Assembly: GCA_002104905.1 (NCBI GenBank)
Contig: MCFE01000110.1
Span: 62,001-126,000, forward strand
Reading direction: 5' to 3'
Source: Basidiobolus meristosporus CBS 931.73
Taxonomy: Eukaryota; Basidiobolomycota; Basidiobolomycetes; Basidiobolales; Basidiobolaceae
DNA: 64,000 nucleotides
Below are positions 34,900 to 47,202 of this stretch, in pieces. How positions within the stretch are numbered: position 1 is the stretch's first letter; each line of letters starts with the position of its first letter. The notes beneath the pieces were generated by a model. The model was not told the origin of the DNA. It did no database searches and saw only the letters and a program-made list of their open reading frames with translations. Made by a program: the position numbers and the translations under genes.

Positions 34900-37011
34900 A
34901 TGGCAGAACTCACCTCCAGTGATTCCAGCTCCGCTGAATCCGAAGTATTCAACTGTTTGTGGAAGGGTTGCTCTATGACGTTTCCTGATCCTGAAATGCT
35001 ATATATTCACCTGACTGAATTTCACGTTGGTCGTAAATCCACAAACAACCTATGTCTAACTTGTCACTGGGATGACTGCACGGTTAAAACCATTAAAAGA
35101 GACCATATTACTTCTCATCTGCGGATACACATCCCCTTGAAGCCGTTTGTTTGTAAGGTAATGAACTTGCTTGCACCCGCCAAAATATCCTCGCTGACCT
35201 TGGCTCTGTAGAATTGTCTTAAAACATTCAAGCGTCGCCAGGACTTGAAAAAGCACGAAAAAATCCACGAGCCGCATTTTCGTAAACAATCCCACCTCAT
35301 TCCAACCACCATCTTTAGTTGTCACCGGACCGCCTGTGTTGTCCCTATCATGAGAGCTACTCCTGCAAGTGCGCCCATTTCGCCTCCCAATAACATCCCT
35401 GAATTTAGCGATGGTATTGTATTCCGGTGCTTTTTAATTCCCTGAAATCCTAGTCTAAAAGACCTTTCGGTAGCATTTTCGCCTGGTTCCGATTACTCCG
35501 ACAATTTCGATCTTACCACGCCCATAATGAACATAGCCTCCAATGATTTTGTAAATATCAGAGCACAGGATGGCGCCGTCCCCGGCAACTTTGTGTTTCA
35601 AGACCTTGACTTCCAAAGTAATTCGTACGGCTCTGCTGAAGAAGAGAATGTTTCCGTCGGGAAGAAGAGAAATCTCGCTGAGTATGATGTTCAAAGCTTC
35701 TTCAACGACATGAAGAAGCAAAAACTCCCTGCTGTATACAATTCTGGTAATTACTGCTACGTATAGCCCAGGATAGTCCGGATCACTGATCATCTGCTCA
35801 TAGGTATGGCAAGCATCCTGGACAACGTAGGAAAGTTCATCCTCGACGACAGCACAAATCTACTGGATCAACAAACTGAACAAGACAAAGAGCAATACCT
35901 TTCATTCTTTGAAGCGCTCAAAGAGCAAATCGACTTCGATATAACCGATACCTCGCTTGAAGGCCAACCTGACTTCGATGGTGGATACTCATTCGATTTC
36001 TCAAGTAACAATATTCCAGACGGTGATTTCAACTCGAACTCGTCCAACGCACCTGCAGCCCAGCCTATCCTTGATGATTTCACTTTCGGCGACTACGCCT
36101 TGGATTCGCAGTTTTCAGCTCCATTTACCAACGATACGCTGTATTCTCCATGTCCAGTCTTTCCACCCGAAGTGGAGTTAAGCCCGGATGAAAGTGCAGG
36201 GGTGGAGTTTGACATCATGCAGCTCCCAGATGACTCCGGGCTACCCAATGATATATTCCCTCACCTCGAAATAGCGCAACAACCGGAATTCGTGTTTGGT
36301 ATGGCTAGCGAAACTGCTGGAACCATTCCCGTTGACGACTCTTCCGATATCCTGTATCCATTCCTGGACCTAAATTCAGGCCAGCTGTTCGATGCTGCGA
36401 TTGAACCACCGCCTTCCGCCGTTGGCCAAATATACGCCAACCCACTTCGCAAGGGATCTCGTACCAATTTGTCCGCAGTCGAGGTTCAAGACGAATCCAG
36501 CACACCTGAACTGGATTTCAGCATCCCAGAATACACCTCCATCTCGCTGTTCTCGCAGATGAATGCACCCGGACAGACGCATAAAGCTTCCCCCGCTCCA
36601 AACAGCGTCGGTAGAGCTACCGGCTCGGATAGAAGGTCCAAAGATCAATACCGGAAGCGTCTACCCGCCAATCCTCCTATTCATAGGGCTAGGTCAGTGT
36701 CCCCCGCCAAATCCGAATCTCTCCAGGTCATCCAAACATTCGCCGCTCGTAGAAGATCACATAGTGCGATCAACGAGAGTACTAGAGATCTCCCCCTGCG
36801 CCATGAACACAGTTCCCAGAGCAGATCCGCAGCAAGCCATAAAAAGAAAGTTGCACATCTCAATCTGGTGGAGAGCATTATCCAGAAGTTGAGGACTTCT
36901 AACCCCAAGCCGGCAGCCAAGCAATCGGCTGATGAAGATGGCTCACCCGATCTAATGGAGAAACTACAGGCTCGTCTGGAAGCCATTCGACTTGGCGGCA
37001 AAGCTGCCTAA
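34900..37011 (+). CDS. pacC: PacC/Rim101 pH-responsive C2H2 transcription factor
   Basis: Four exons (34900-35157, 35212-35413, 35462-35746, 35804-37011) give 650 residues. Three C2H2 fingers sit at the N-terminus. Finger 1 is [10 protein letters not shown]...[14 protein letters not shown], finger 2 is CHWDDC...[12 protein letters not shown], and finger 3 is [21 protein letters not shown], split by intron 1. The linker [10 protein letters not shown] and the RDHITSH motif are PacC/Rim101 hallmarks. The conserved middle element [11 protein letters not shown] followed by [11 protein letters not shown] is also present, spanning intron 3. The long C-terminal region is acidic, then basic and Ser-rich, where proteolytic activation occurs in known members. 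The third intron pair was placed by phase; the first AG at 35453 would give a stop. Confidence 0.92.
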
Positions 37012-37364
37012 TGTAACCATACTTGACTGAGGAGAGTGTAATTATAATTAACGCCATATTAACCTGTATTATGTAGTTGCCTGATTTATTTTGAATGGTT
37101 CTTGTATTTTGATTTCTCGGATAGAAATAGCACAAGAGATACCAACACCCTATATATATTGTTTATCCCATGAAATTTTAACCAAGGATTGAGCTCCAGT
37201 AGCTTTCGAGTTCATTCGCTTCCCAAACGTAGTGTACGAGTTCTCTCAAGATAAATGTACTCGCGTTGTCACCACCATGCGTATATTAAACTCCATTTAC
37301 TGTTTTAACAATCAAGTATGGGTGGCATACAGCCATTGATGCGAAGCAGCATTTGTTTAGGAGC
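37012..37364. other. Convergent intergenic region
   Basis: AT-rich 3' flanks of PacC and the GNAT gene; nothing else is seen. Confidence 0.45.
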
Positions 37365-38162
37365 CTACTCTACGGATGCTCGCCAGCCTAATTTTGTCTC
37401 CAATCGATCCTTCACGAAACTTCTCCATTCATGCTCCAAAATCGAGTAATTCCACGAATCCAACCAAGTCGTTGCATTTAACCGGATACTTTCTCTGCAC
37501 ACGCTCTCCACCTTGACACCGCATAGATTCTCCATCCACCCACGCATCCCCTTGTTATCCTCGGTGGTTTCTACAACCAGCCGGTGCAGATGTAACAACT
37601 CGAAACCATACCACAGCATCAGGTAGAGTGCCTCGGTAGCATAGCCCTTGCCCTGGAAAGGATGGTGGAGTATGATGCCCATACTGGTTTGCATATCTGC
37701 CCAATTGATATGATTCAGACCGCAAAAGCCTACAAGATTCTGATTTTCCTTCGTGTCCTCAAGATCTTCCGTCACTTTGAGTACCTTTGGCCCTTCCGGG
37801 TCTAAAGGGTTGACTTTGGGTTCAATAGGCGTACTCCGCTCCAGCATATGGAATGTCAGTCGCAATCCCTGGGACTGCTCTTCTTTATGCCCTGAGATGC
37901 GCTGACGTATCTCCTCCATGGTCCATCCAGTTGGCTCGTGTGCCATAAATCGAAGGTGTTTCATTGTGCGGATATCGGACATTATTTCGCGCGCTGCTTC
38001 TTCATCCTTCTGGATCGGTGAACGTAGCATCAAACGAGGCGTAGTCAACGTTACCTCCGCTGGGATTTTCGAATTGTTCTCCATCAGGTTCCTTGAAAGA
38101 ATGCTATCTGTGGTTGATAAATATCGGCGGTACGGCGGACTATATAGGTGGTCGTTTCCCAC
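37365..38162 (-). CDS. GNAT-family N-acetyltransferase (RimJ/RimL-like)
   Basis: A single exon of 265 residues from 38162, or 239 from the internal Met at 38084. The core starts LTTPRLMLRSPIQKDEEAA, typical of Acetyltransf_3 proteins. The acetyl-CoA loop is FQGKGYATEAL (Q-x-x-G-x-A pattern) after strand MGIILHHP. The helix LYLMLWYGFELLHLHRL and VVETTEDNKGM follow, where relatives read RLVLRTDPDNTAS. A charged insert of about 35 residues (PKVNPLDPEGPKVLK) precedes LVGFCGLNHI. The acceptor substrate is unknown. Confidence 0.85.
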   Translation of the reverse strand: MGNDHLYSPPYRRYLSTTDSILSRNLMENNSKIPAEVTLTTPRLMLRSPIQKDEEAAREIMSDIRTMKHLRFMAHEPTGWTMEEIRQRISGHKEEQSQGLRLTFHMLERSTPIEPKVNPLDPEGPKVLKVTEDLEDTKENQNLVGFCGLNHINWADMQTSMGIILHHPFQGKGYATEALYLMLWYGFELLHLHRLVVETTEDNKGMRGWMENLCGVKVESVCRESIRLNATTWLDSWNYSILEHEWRSFVKDRLETKLGWRASVE

Positions 38163-38833
38163 GAACCTTTGCTGTCATAAGTGATCAACATTACATCTTA
38201 ACAATACCATTCATTCATGACCAATCAGGTGGCGAGTGATTGGCTCGTAAAATATATATAGCAATATCAAGCCACGGTATGTCCATATTACACTAATTAT
38301 GGTCGTTATATTGTTACTCATGGCCTTGAGGTTATGTATGTATTTGTGTATGTACATAGTCAGAAGTGTGAAAGACTCCTTGGGAGCTATATCATACGGG
38401 ACATGAATTTATACATATTAGAGAAGTGCTATCATACTACCATATATGTACTTCTCCAACTTGATGGTTGGGCGCTCCCTTGAGCCTTGGCGTCGTATAA
38501 CAATGTTCAGTACTGAGGCAGAAGATTTTTTGGATTGCATCGATCCAGTCATCTTTTAAGTTGGTGAAAACCGATTGGAGAGTAAATTGTCTGGATCTCT
38601 CGTTTGAATGATGGAGAAATGTACTTATTCCCCCTTTTTACACGAAACCAGTCATCAATTGTCATTCTCAATCTCTTGTAAACATCCCTAACTACTATTG
38701 AGTGGCACAGCTCCCTATCCCGACACGCTACTCTCTACACCCTCTACGTTCATATACACGACCGCGCAATCCCTTGTCATCTGCGGTCCACTTCTGCCCA
38801 CCCGATCGTCGCTTTCTGAACTACTCCGCCATC
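38163..38833. other. Divergent promoter region, GNAT gene / KH-domain gene
   Basis: No ORF is supported; the KH gene frame is open upstream to 38702 without an ATG. The interval contains AT-rich sequence and TGTATG-type runs near 38330-38360. Confidence 0.4.
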
Positions 38834-40048
38834 ATGTCGTACCGCGAGAGCTTTAGCCCCAGCGAGGCTGTATCTCGTATTTCAAAGCTCACCGTCGATC
38901 CTTTGAATCACTCTCAAGAACCTAGCTCGGACGCTACATCACTTTCCAATAGTCCGATATCTCGTTCTCTCTTCGAAAAACACCCTCCTTCCTATAATCC
39001 TACCGAAATTTCCAACTCAGCAACCTCACCCGAGAGCCCAAGCAATGAAGAAAACATTAAAGTGTCTGAATCACAACTTACTTTAAGAGCACTTGTATCT
39101 ACCAAAGAAGCCGGCGTAATTATTGGTAAAGCCGGTAAGAATGTGGCTGAATTAAGGGAAGTAACCGGTGTTAAAGCTGGGGTATCGAAGGTTGTCCAAG
39201 GCGTTCAAGACAGAGTTTTGTCGGTAACCGGCTCTCTTGATGGAGTTTCAAAAGCTTATTCTATGATTGGCCAAACCATGTTAGAGAATCCTATTGCTAG
39301 TCCTCCTACCACGCCACTTTCCCCAGTTCAGCCTGTTGCCTCCGGCATCGCCTCTATTCGCCTACTAATTTCTCATAATTTGATGGGAACTATTATTGGT
39401 CGCCAAGGGACCAAGATTAAACAGATACAAGATATCTCTGGAGCTCGTATGGTTGCTTCTAAAGAGATGCTTCCTCAAAGTACTGAAAGAATTGTCGAAG
39501 TTCAAGGAACTACGGAGGCGATAAAGGTTGCCATATGGGAGATTGGAAAATGCTTGATGGAAGATTGGGAAAGGGGAGTTGGAACTGTGCTGTATAATCC
39601 TAACGCTAGAATAAGTCCCAATTACCTACGTCATTCTGAGCATGGCTCCAGACGCGAAGCTACTAGAGCCACAAGTAACGACGGCGACTTTGGACGTATT
39701 ATTTCTCAAAATTATGCTGCCGATGATCTCCATTTGCCTGGTAATCAGGCTCCCTTTCTTAATAGTGCCAACATGACTACTCAGCAAATATCCATTCCGA
39801 GCGATATGGTTGGTTGTATTATTGGAAAAGGGGGATCTAAGATTTCGGAAATTCGACGACTCTCTGGTTCAAGAATCAGCATTGCTAAAGTTCCTCATAA
39901 CGAAACTGGCGAAAGAATGTTTACCATCATCGGTACACCCGATTCCAACGAAAAAGCTTTGTTTTTATTATATAGTCAATTAGAAGCTGAAAAAGAAAAA
40001 CGTATTAATGCTATTACCCCAAGTGGTGAGGAGGCCCCTGTCATATAA
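38834..40048 (+). CDS. Three-KH-domain RNA-binding protein (PCBP/Pbp2/Rnc1-like)
   Basis: An intronless gene of 404 residues starting at the ATG at 38834. Three type-I KH domains are visible through their GxxG loops. KH1 is GVIIGKAGKNVAELRE, at about residues 80-140. KH2 is GTIIGRQGTKIKQIQDISG, at about 170-240. KH3 is GCIIGKGGSKISEIRRLSG, at about 310-375. The spacing (KH1-KH2 close, KH3 distal) is that of PCBP/hnRNP K and of yeast Pbp2/Hek2 or fission yeast Rnc1, which bind C- or U-rich mRNA elements and control stability or translation. The N-terminus is Ser/Pro-rich. The target cannot be inferred. Confidence 0.92.
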   Translation: MSYRESFSPSEAVSRISKLTVDPLNHSQEPSSDATSLSNSPISRSLFEKHPPSYNPTEISNSATSPESPSNEENIKVSESQLTLRALVSTKEAGVIIGKAGKNVAELREVTGVKAGVSKVVQGVQDRVLSVTGSLDGVSKAYSMIGQTMLENPIASPPTTPLSPVQPVASGIASIRLLISHNLMGTIIGRQGTKIKQIQDISGARMVASKEMLPQSTERIVEVQGTTEAIKVAIWEIGKCLMEDWERGVGTVLYNPNARISPNYLRHSEHGSRREATRATSNDGDFGRIISQNYAADDLHLPGNQAPFLNSANMTTQQISIPSDMVGCIIGKGGSKISEIRRLSGSRISIAKVPHNETGERMFTIIGTPDSNEKALFLLYSQLEAEKEKRINAITPSGEEAPVI

Positions 40049-40348
40049 ATCGACCTTTTACACCCACATTTAGACATGTCTTCAAATATCTAGCCGTTCT
40101 TAGCTTTTCGATGCTTGTATCCGATACTATCAATCTTCTCTTTATATATCACCCTTCTCTCATTAGCTCTCTCAATAAACACGAAAATCGATACCTCGCA
40201 TTAGCTAAAGAATCAGCTGTTCCCTATTTTGATGAGATTACACGATTTTATTTATTTTGTAAATCAACAGGAGAACGAAACGAAGATTCATTGGTATCTA
40301 CTAAGAATTTCTCCATAAAGTTCATACATCTAACATGGTGAACCATGG

Positions 40349-43300
40349 TTAACATGCAAGCCAACATGTTTGTGTAGTGCTGAGACTAACCCTTTTCTCG
40401 TAACCTTCTTTATCGTTGAGATGTGATAGAAGAGAAACTGCCATTTCACTCCACTTCTTTGCTTTGTCAATATCCGAGCCTCTAGAATTCCATCAAGAAA
40501 TCTTCTCTCAAAACAAAGCATCCATATCTCCTTACCCATAAAACTCAATCCCTTTGTTCCAAGCTGTAACGGTCAGCCACTCAATCTCAGTTTGTGGATA
40601 GTCTCCCTATAAATAAATAAGTTAGATTTAATCATTCATCAAGAGCTATTAGTGACAAAACATTACTTTGTTGCACGATTTTAAAATATCTTGGATTTGA
40701 ATAAAAAACTGATACGCAGCCTCCGCATCATTCCTCATTGCAGTCATGACGATTATACGGAACCAATGACTGAATTTGACATAATCCACTAGTTCTTTCT
40801 TCAATATATTATCCAGGACTGCCTAAATGATTGCTTTAGTGCCATTCTTTGAGATTTAAGGAATTTAAATTGTTACTTGTGTTATCAAAAGCAACACTAA
40901 ATTTCCAGTTAGTAACCTGGTACATCATCAATACAGTATCTGATACTAACCAGTTAATGGGCACTCAGTCTCTTTCAAAATAATATCTACATAATGCATT
41001 GTCAGCCATTATTAACCGTATCACCTACGCGTGTCTCACATGGTACCTGCTATTCTCTCGAATACTTGTACATTTAGCTCTTCAGATATACTATCAGCAT
41101 GCTATGGATACATGAATATCTTCACGGTCTATTACATATCGGTCCTTTTACCTGTACAATACCATAGAGATCATCCCATAAGTGAAGTTTTGACTTGGCC
41201 TCGAACCGTAGCACAATCAGTTGCTCATTAATCTCCTTTCCTTCTTCGGAGTTCTTTCGTTTTGAAGGAATGTTCTTCGCTTTGTATGAATTGAGGTTAT
41301 GATATTCGTCAATGTTCTTCAATGCCTGAATTAACATTTCATTCTGAAATAGTGTAATTATTTACTTCGGAGAGGTGAAGATTTGAACAAAATTTACCCG
41401 TTGAGTCGTTTTGGATACGTTTCGAGCGAATAATATTTGTGAGGCGGAACACATGAACAAGCATATCTTTCTTTTCTCGAGGTTTTCTTGATCCTTCTCG
41501 AACATATTTAAAAACTATCAAGGTTTAGATATTGCGGCCTATAAAATATCAATATACTTACCACCAATGCGGCTTCAAAATATTGGTATGTGGGCTCCAA
41601 CTTCTGACTTCGTGCCAACTTTATACCGAGATTCCAACCTGAGTACGGAGCGTGTTTGAATTTCCTACGACACATTAATTCCTATGTTTATTACATACAT
41701 ATCTTGAAGAACCAGGTTATATCCGCCCGAAATTCAGATGCCGACAGACTTGGTGTTTCCCGAATTAACCTCAGTCCTGTATAACGAATATATAAGGGCA
41801 CTAAACCTTCATAACGTAGAATTATTGAAGATACCAACCTTTTTCTATATAAACCCATGCTGTATCTCTGTACGATATGGTAAGTCGCTAAACATATGTA
41901 AAATCTTTCGAATTCGTTACTCTGTTGACTCTTCAACATCATGTTGCTGGGATATATTTAAGCGAACCAGACACCTGCTTGAAGATTTATATGTTACATT
42001 CTTCAAAGCAATGGCTACTAACTAACCTTAGTATTCTTAATTGCTCCGATTCTGATTCAAAAGAATTGGTATGCTGCTTCCAATCATAAAGTAGATGAAG
42101 ACTCTCTCTAAGAATATCTTTGCTTTCGCTTTCATACGCCAAATTGACAACAATGTCAAGAAGGTCCACTGAAAAGTTGATACCATTGCACATTTTTTGG
42201 ATGTTCAGGATAGCTATACTCCAATATTACAACACAGCAACAATATAATAACTCATAATTGTAGTTTCCACCTGCTTGAACGTCATCTTTTTCCAATGCA
42301 AGCCTAAAATAGATAAAGAAATTCAAGGCAGAGTTGGGCTCATACTTCTGTGCTTTTTCCAGTGCTGCATAGGCTGTTTCGACATTTCTATTCTCAATAT
42401 GACACATTGCAATTTTACTAAGAAAATGTTTATCATCATTTGCAAATGATAGTCACAATATCGACACGTGAACTCTACCGTTGTAGCGTTGCTTTGTTCT
42501 TCATATCAGAATTTTCGGTCATGAATCGCTCACTGAACTCGTACCATTTGAGTGCATCGTGAAACTCTCTATCCTATTTGCAGACACATGTTATAAACTA
42601 ACTAACGATAATAAGCAATCAGATTAACGCATTACTCCATATTTATAGTCTCCAGCTTGCCAAAAGATCTTCCTCATTTTAGTATTTTTCGTTAACACTA
42701 GTATTTCTGTGCTTACCATCTGGCAAGTCATTCTTGTATCATCACTAAGGTTCGTATCATACTTCCTTTGATCTAAATTGGATTCATTAATATGGTCTAT
42801 TTAGAGTCATTTCTACACATACCAAATATTACTGATTTGATTTTCTCAATCGTCAATTCTGGACGAAGTTTGTTTTCGAAGGCACTGAGATGAATATACA
42901 CTACTATGAGCTTTTCAAAGCAGTTTGCCTCAACAATCTTCTGACTCATGTCAGCTAAGAATGTCTCCAGCCCCTTCAGCGCCATCTCTGCTCTAAAAGA
43001 AAGTCATTACTTTGCAATTTTCTAACTCTGAAATAATCTATTTACCCAATTAGCTCAGCAGACCGATGTACCATGTATAAATAACTAGAAAACATCATAA
43101 TTTTTAGATGAAAACGAGAATCATACAATAAATGAGACTTTTCACCTTGTCATGTTATCTTCTTTGATTTCACAGGATTTGAGTGCATGAAGGTATGCTA
43201 TACAACTGCGTTTAGCGTTAATGTTTGTGATATGTCAATTGCTCAAATAACCTTTCTCCATCACTACACGGTCCATGTTTTTTTTATTCATAATCTCGAT

Positions 43301-45003
43301 TCTTGAAAGGTATGCTTGCGGACTTGGCGATTCCTAGTTGTTAATATTGTATTAACTGTGACATTTTTGCTACAAAATTAGCTAATTATTGGCTTACCTC
43401 GATCAAAAGATCTGCAGCACTTTCAGCCAGACTAATGTAAGAGTCATCCAGAGTAAGATACACTTTCACTGTTGGTATATGGCTCATTTTAGATAGCATG
43501 TCAGTCACCAAATTTAATCCACACTGCCTACCTAGTGATTCTAAAGTTTGCACCTGTATATTGGTCAATATCCAAATCCTCCAATTTGTAATTAACTTGT
43601 CTTACCAAAACCTTTTTTGACCATACTTCATGCTTTTCATTTCTTCCACAGTCAAGTATACTCACAGCCTTTTTTAACCATTTTGCTGCCTCCATATTCT
43701 CACTTTCAGTATTTTTTTGCTTGCCAAACTCCCTACATGTATCAGCTAGCTCAGCTATCTATTTTCTATCCCAATTAGTAACTTATTAACTGTTGCGCCA
43801 CTTTCATATGCTAAACACCTGCCTCTCTATCGGAAATTTTCGATAGTATTGATGCATCTGAGAAATGTTAGCAAAAGTATACAGATCCAATTTACAGCAA
43901 AATAAATTTACCGGTAATTCTGTCGATCATATAATGTGCTACACCAGAATTGCCCAACTTCCATGCCTAGGCGCTTTAAGTATATTGCTATTTCCAGAAG
44001 GATCTCAAATACATACAATGCGGGCTCGACATAGATAAAATTGAAGCAGATTCTCCGACCGCAAACTTTCATTTGCATCTTTGGCATTTTCAGGGAAATC
44101 GTTAATTTTTTCTTGCAGCTTCGAATTTAGGTTATTACTGGCATTTAAAAGGGCAACAATTTGAAGTACATACTTCATTCAGTTGATTGCATATATCTTG
44201 CGCCTCAATGGTTTCTCCACACTCTGTTTCCTCAAGAGATAAATTAAACAATTCACCCATTTGACATATTATTCTATGCAACCTAGCATATATTTAGCTG
44301 CTTGTGTCCCCAAGTCAATCAGTCTCAGCAACACTTTCAAAATATTAATATCAGACGGGTTTCATGAGATTTTCGTGGAGTTTACTTTGTTCGCTCTCAA
44401 TAAATCCAGTTCCTGCTAATATAAGCAAAAACCCAGCTGTCTTGACTAGAAAAACAACTTTAGAAATGGATTTGACAAAATATGTTTGGTTTATAACTTT
44501 ACGTAGCGCTAGGACTTTTCTAGTGATGATGAAATCAGCTTGGCCATCTTCGGTTCTTTTCACTTTGATTCCAGTGTTCCATAGGTGAACTCCTAAATTA
44601 TTGATGATACATAAATGAAACTATGTAATTAAAGCGTTTTGCTTAGGTTTACCCAAATCTTCAAGTTCCATGGCAATTTCGGTCTGCAATGTCACCGATC
44701 CGGATTGTGATTGCTTAATATCATGTATAAGTTGCTCTAACAATAACTCAATCTGGTCAACATCCTCTCTTTTCTGAAGGTTTTCGGAGATTTCATTGGA
44801 TAACTCTAAAGGGGATAGGTATTTTTATCCCTCTTGGTGAATGGGATAATACGCTATTTGTAAAATACCTCGAAATCTTAAAAGTTTATCACTTGATATT
44901 CCTGGATCAGTAGATTTTTCTCTTGCCTGTTCAAGTTTAACAATGGGTTGGTTACTGGTGATCGTATTAGGTTACTTACTGCTTCTAAAGTTGTCTTCAG
45001 CAT
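40349..45003 (-). CDS. ZIP4: Zip4/Spo22-like meiotic TPR protein, many exons
   Basis: A minus-strand gene of many (more than 15) short exons. The first exons read MLKTTLEA, AREKSTDPGIS, then a helix ending LEDLGVHLWNTGIKVKR, and LLKTAGFLLILAG. Mid-gene exons include EAANCFEK-type TPR helices near 42800-42985 and YEPNSALNFFIYFRLALEK near 42270-42400. The last three exons were fixed by splice phase: 40667-40822 (YVKFSHWFRIIVMTAMRN), 40536-40606 (PQTEIEWLTVTAWNKGIEFYG) and 40349-40481 (AKKWSEMAVSLLSHL, stop at 40349). That end pattern (WLxxxAWNxG then KWxExA) is the Spo22/Zip4/TEX11 signature. Zip4 scaffolds ZMM crossover proteins on the synaptonemal complex. Upstream exons beyond 45003 are possible, since CAG precedes the ATG. 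Confidence 0.8.
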
Positions 45004-46898
45004 CTGGGCGAGAGAACACAAGAAAGATAATAATCAATGGATGACTAGCTCCATGAGCATGCATTTATATACAGGATCAGGATCTGCACTAGTATGATTT
45101 CCTGGAGATGCATACATACACCCTTGAGCATTCAATAACATGCACATACGTCGACTATTTTGCAAAATCTGTAGATAGGCCAAAGTGTTTAAGTTATTGA
45201 TTTGTCCGAAATCATTATAACCTCGGGCGCTTCTATGAGGTAATAACAAATGTACTTGGTCAGACATATATTCACAACATAGAGGTCAACTAACCAAGGC
45301 CTCAACCAGGGCACGGGATTTCACATTTGAGGAATATTCTAGCAAATAAAGTGGTTCGAGACAAACGAGTAACAAGATCCTGACTAGAGCTAAGATGTCC
45401 CAGCCACGTTCTGAAATCACAAGCACATAGCTACGAATACCCACCCTTTATCATGTATACAAAGCTTAGGACTGGTTTGTTTCAGACCCAGCTGTCACAT
45501 AATGTGTAGAAATGTCTACATACTACACCGGCAGCAACCTCAGTAGAGTTCTGGATTTAGGTGTTTGGTACCTAGAAAATTCCATAAACTATTAGTAATC
45601 GAATATACGGATGATAAGAATAGGTGAACTACAGTCTCATCAAGCTAGAACCATAAACCATTCAAAACAACATCGATATTACACGTGGGAAACTCCTCCC
45701 CCATCAAAATAGGAAGTGGCGTGATCAATACCTAGCAATCCCCTGAAGCCAATACACCTATGTGTGGGTATATCTGAACAGCAAGAAAAGGTGAATAGGT
45801 ATGATTCAGATTATCGACACAGAAAACCAAATCAGGAAAGAATAACCATTGGTAATTCATTCCTTAATATCGGATTTCGGAATAGACGTTGATATTGAAA
45901 TCCAGGTTACAGCAGCCTATCTAATCAGATATTGTCAAATTTATTCATTTGGTAACCTATCATGACCAATTATACTATAGGATTCTGTCGGCATATCGTA
46001 GCTCACCAATTCCAATTGTTGAACGAGGTTCTGGACTCGTAAAAGGCAGCTCAAAGATACCTATATACCCGATCATGGGCTATGTAATCATTCAATGCTT
46101 GGACAAATACGGGAATGTCTATGCTTGGTATCTTCTTTAATTGGAAGAGGCAGGCTGGCAGCATGAATGAAATTCGGTCGAGTCGGGTATATCCAAGGCC
46201 AAGTTTAATTCCTACACAAGTTGGATCAATCAACCATCGATGATGCTGGATTGGCGTCAGGATGCTTTGACTCATTCACCTGTATTTAACCAATCGGCCA
46301 GCAACAACAGGGCCCTTGGGAGATGCAGGTCGGTATTTCTAGACCTCTCTATATCCAAATGGGATTCGCAGCATATTGGTCAATTTCGTCACTTTGCCTC
46401 TATTTGACTTCAACGCTATTTTGATAGAGTCGATCTTTCTGAGCGATTCCCACTTCTTGTATTACAAAGGAGTGCGCTCCTGCACGTTAATAAAACTAGA
46501 TCCAGCTTTGTTCCAATCAACCATGGGCAGCTGGGAATCACTCAACCCCATTCATTTGGTGGATTTTCGCCTATTTCCTCATAAACTTAGTTTATTTTTC
46601 GCCTATACAGCCCTTATCTATTGCTGGATCTCTATAGATAAGATTGTCTTGTGACGAGGATATGTGGAAAATCCAACCCCAACAGAAAACAAATTTTTAT
46701 AGTCTACTCGGACCTCATGTATATAGACATGCTGTCAACAAAGTATTCTTTTGCACCTTCTCCTCTTGGTGAATTCTTTTTGTTGAGACTCCTTGCGTTT
46801 ATTAATTATATCATTTCTATTCTTATTTTTGCAATTTCTAATTATTCTTGATTGATCTTCTTACTTTACCAACCTACTTCCTTACTTTTACTGTTAAC
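45004..46898. other. Intergenic region between ZIP4 and the bZIP gene
   Basis: About 1.9 kb with no supported gene. A 77-codon minus ORF at 45034-45267 could be a ZIP4 5' exon or leader. AT-rich ORFs at 46376-46851 have no domain. The distal part is AT-rich and probably holds the bZIP promoter. Confidence 0.4.
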
Positions 46899-46919
46899 AT
46901 GGATTTCATCATGGTCTAA
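46899..46919 (+). promoter_or_regulatory. Upstream ORF 1 of the bZIP gene (6 codons)
   Basis: ATG GAT TTC ATC ATG GTC TAA, 284 nt after which the main ORF begins. Whether it lies inside the transcript is unknown because the transcription start is not visible. Confidence 0.4.
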
Positions 46920-46994
46920 ATCGTTAATACGTGGAGCCCATATCTCAACAAATTAAATAGTCTCTTTTTATAAAAAATCAAGTAGTCCTAAAAA

Positions 46995-47093
46995 ATGGTC
47001 TACCTTAGTACAACAACAACGCAACAATGCCTTCCCCGCCGCGCTAGCCCAGAATTCCTTCCGTGTGAAGAACCTCCCTCTTATCGAAGTTGA
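46995..47093 (+). promoter_or_regulatory. Upstream ORF 2 of the bZIP gene (32 codons)
   Basis: The ORF opens at 46995 and ends with TGA at 47091-47093, 109 nt before the main start at 47203. It contains a second, overlapping uORF in another frame (47027-47047, six codons then TAG). Positions and number resemble the leader of GCN4 and cpc-1 mRNAs. Confidence 0.5.
47027..47047 (+). promoter_or_regulatory. Upstream ORF 3 of the bZIP gene (6 codons)
   Basis: ATG CCT TCC CCG CCG CGC TAG, lying inside uORF 2 in a different frame. It is preceded by an A-rich context (CAACA). Confidence 0.4.
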
Positions 47094-47202
47094 ACCAGAA
47101 ATTACCAGCAATCCGTCAGATTTAGTTAATTCTTCTTCCAGCTAAACATTCAAACATCTCCCATTTTACCAAAAATACCACATTTACAGTCTTCCTTACA
47201 AT

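Noticed and set aside
45034-45267. 77-codon minus ORF as first exon of ZIP4
   Set aside because: The CAG before the ATG at 45003 could be an acceptor, but the ORF shows no Zip4-like sequence and no fitting donor was established.
46376-46851. Two AT-rich ORFs before the bZIP gene
   Set aside because: Hydrophobic translations come from T-rich DNA; no motif and no conserved pattern.
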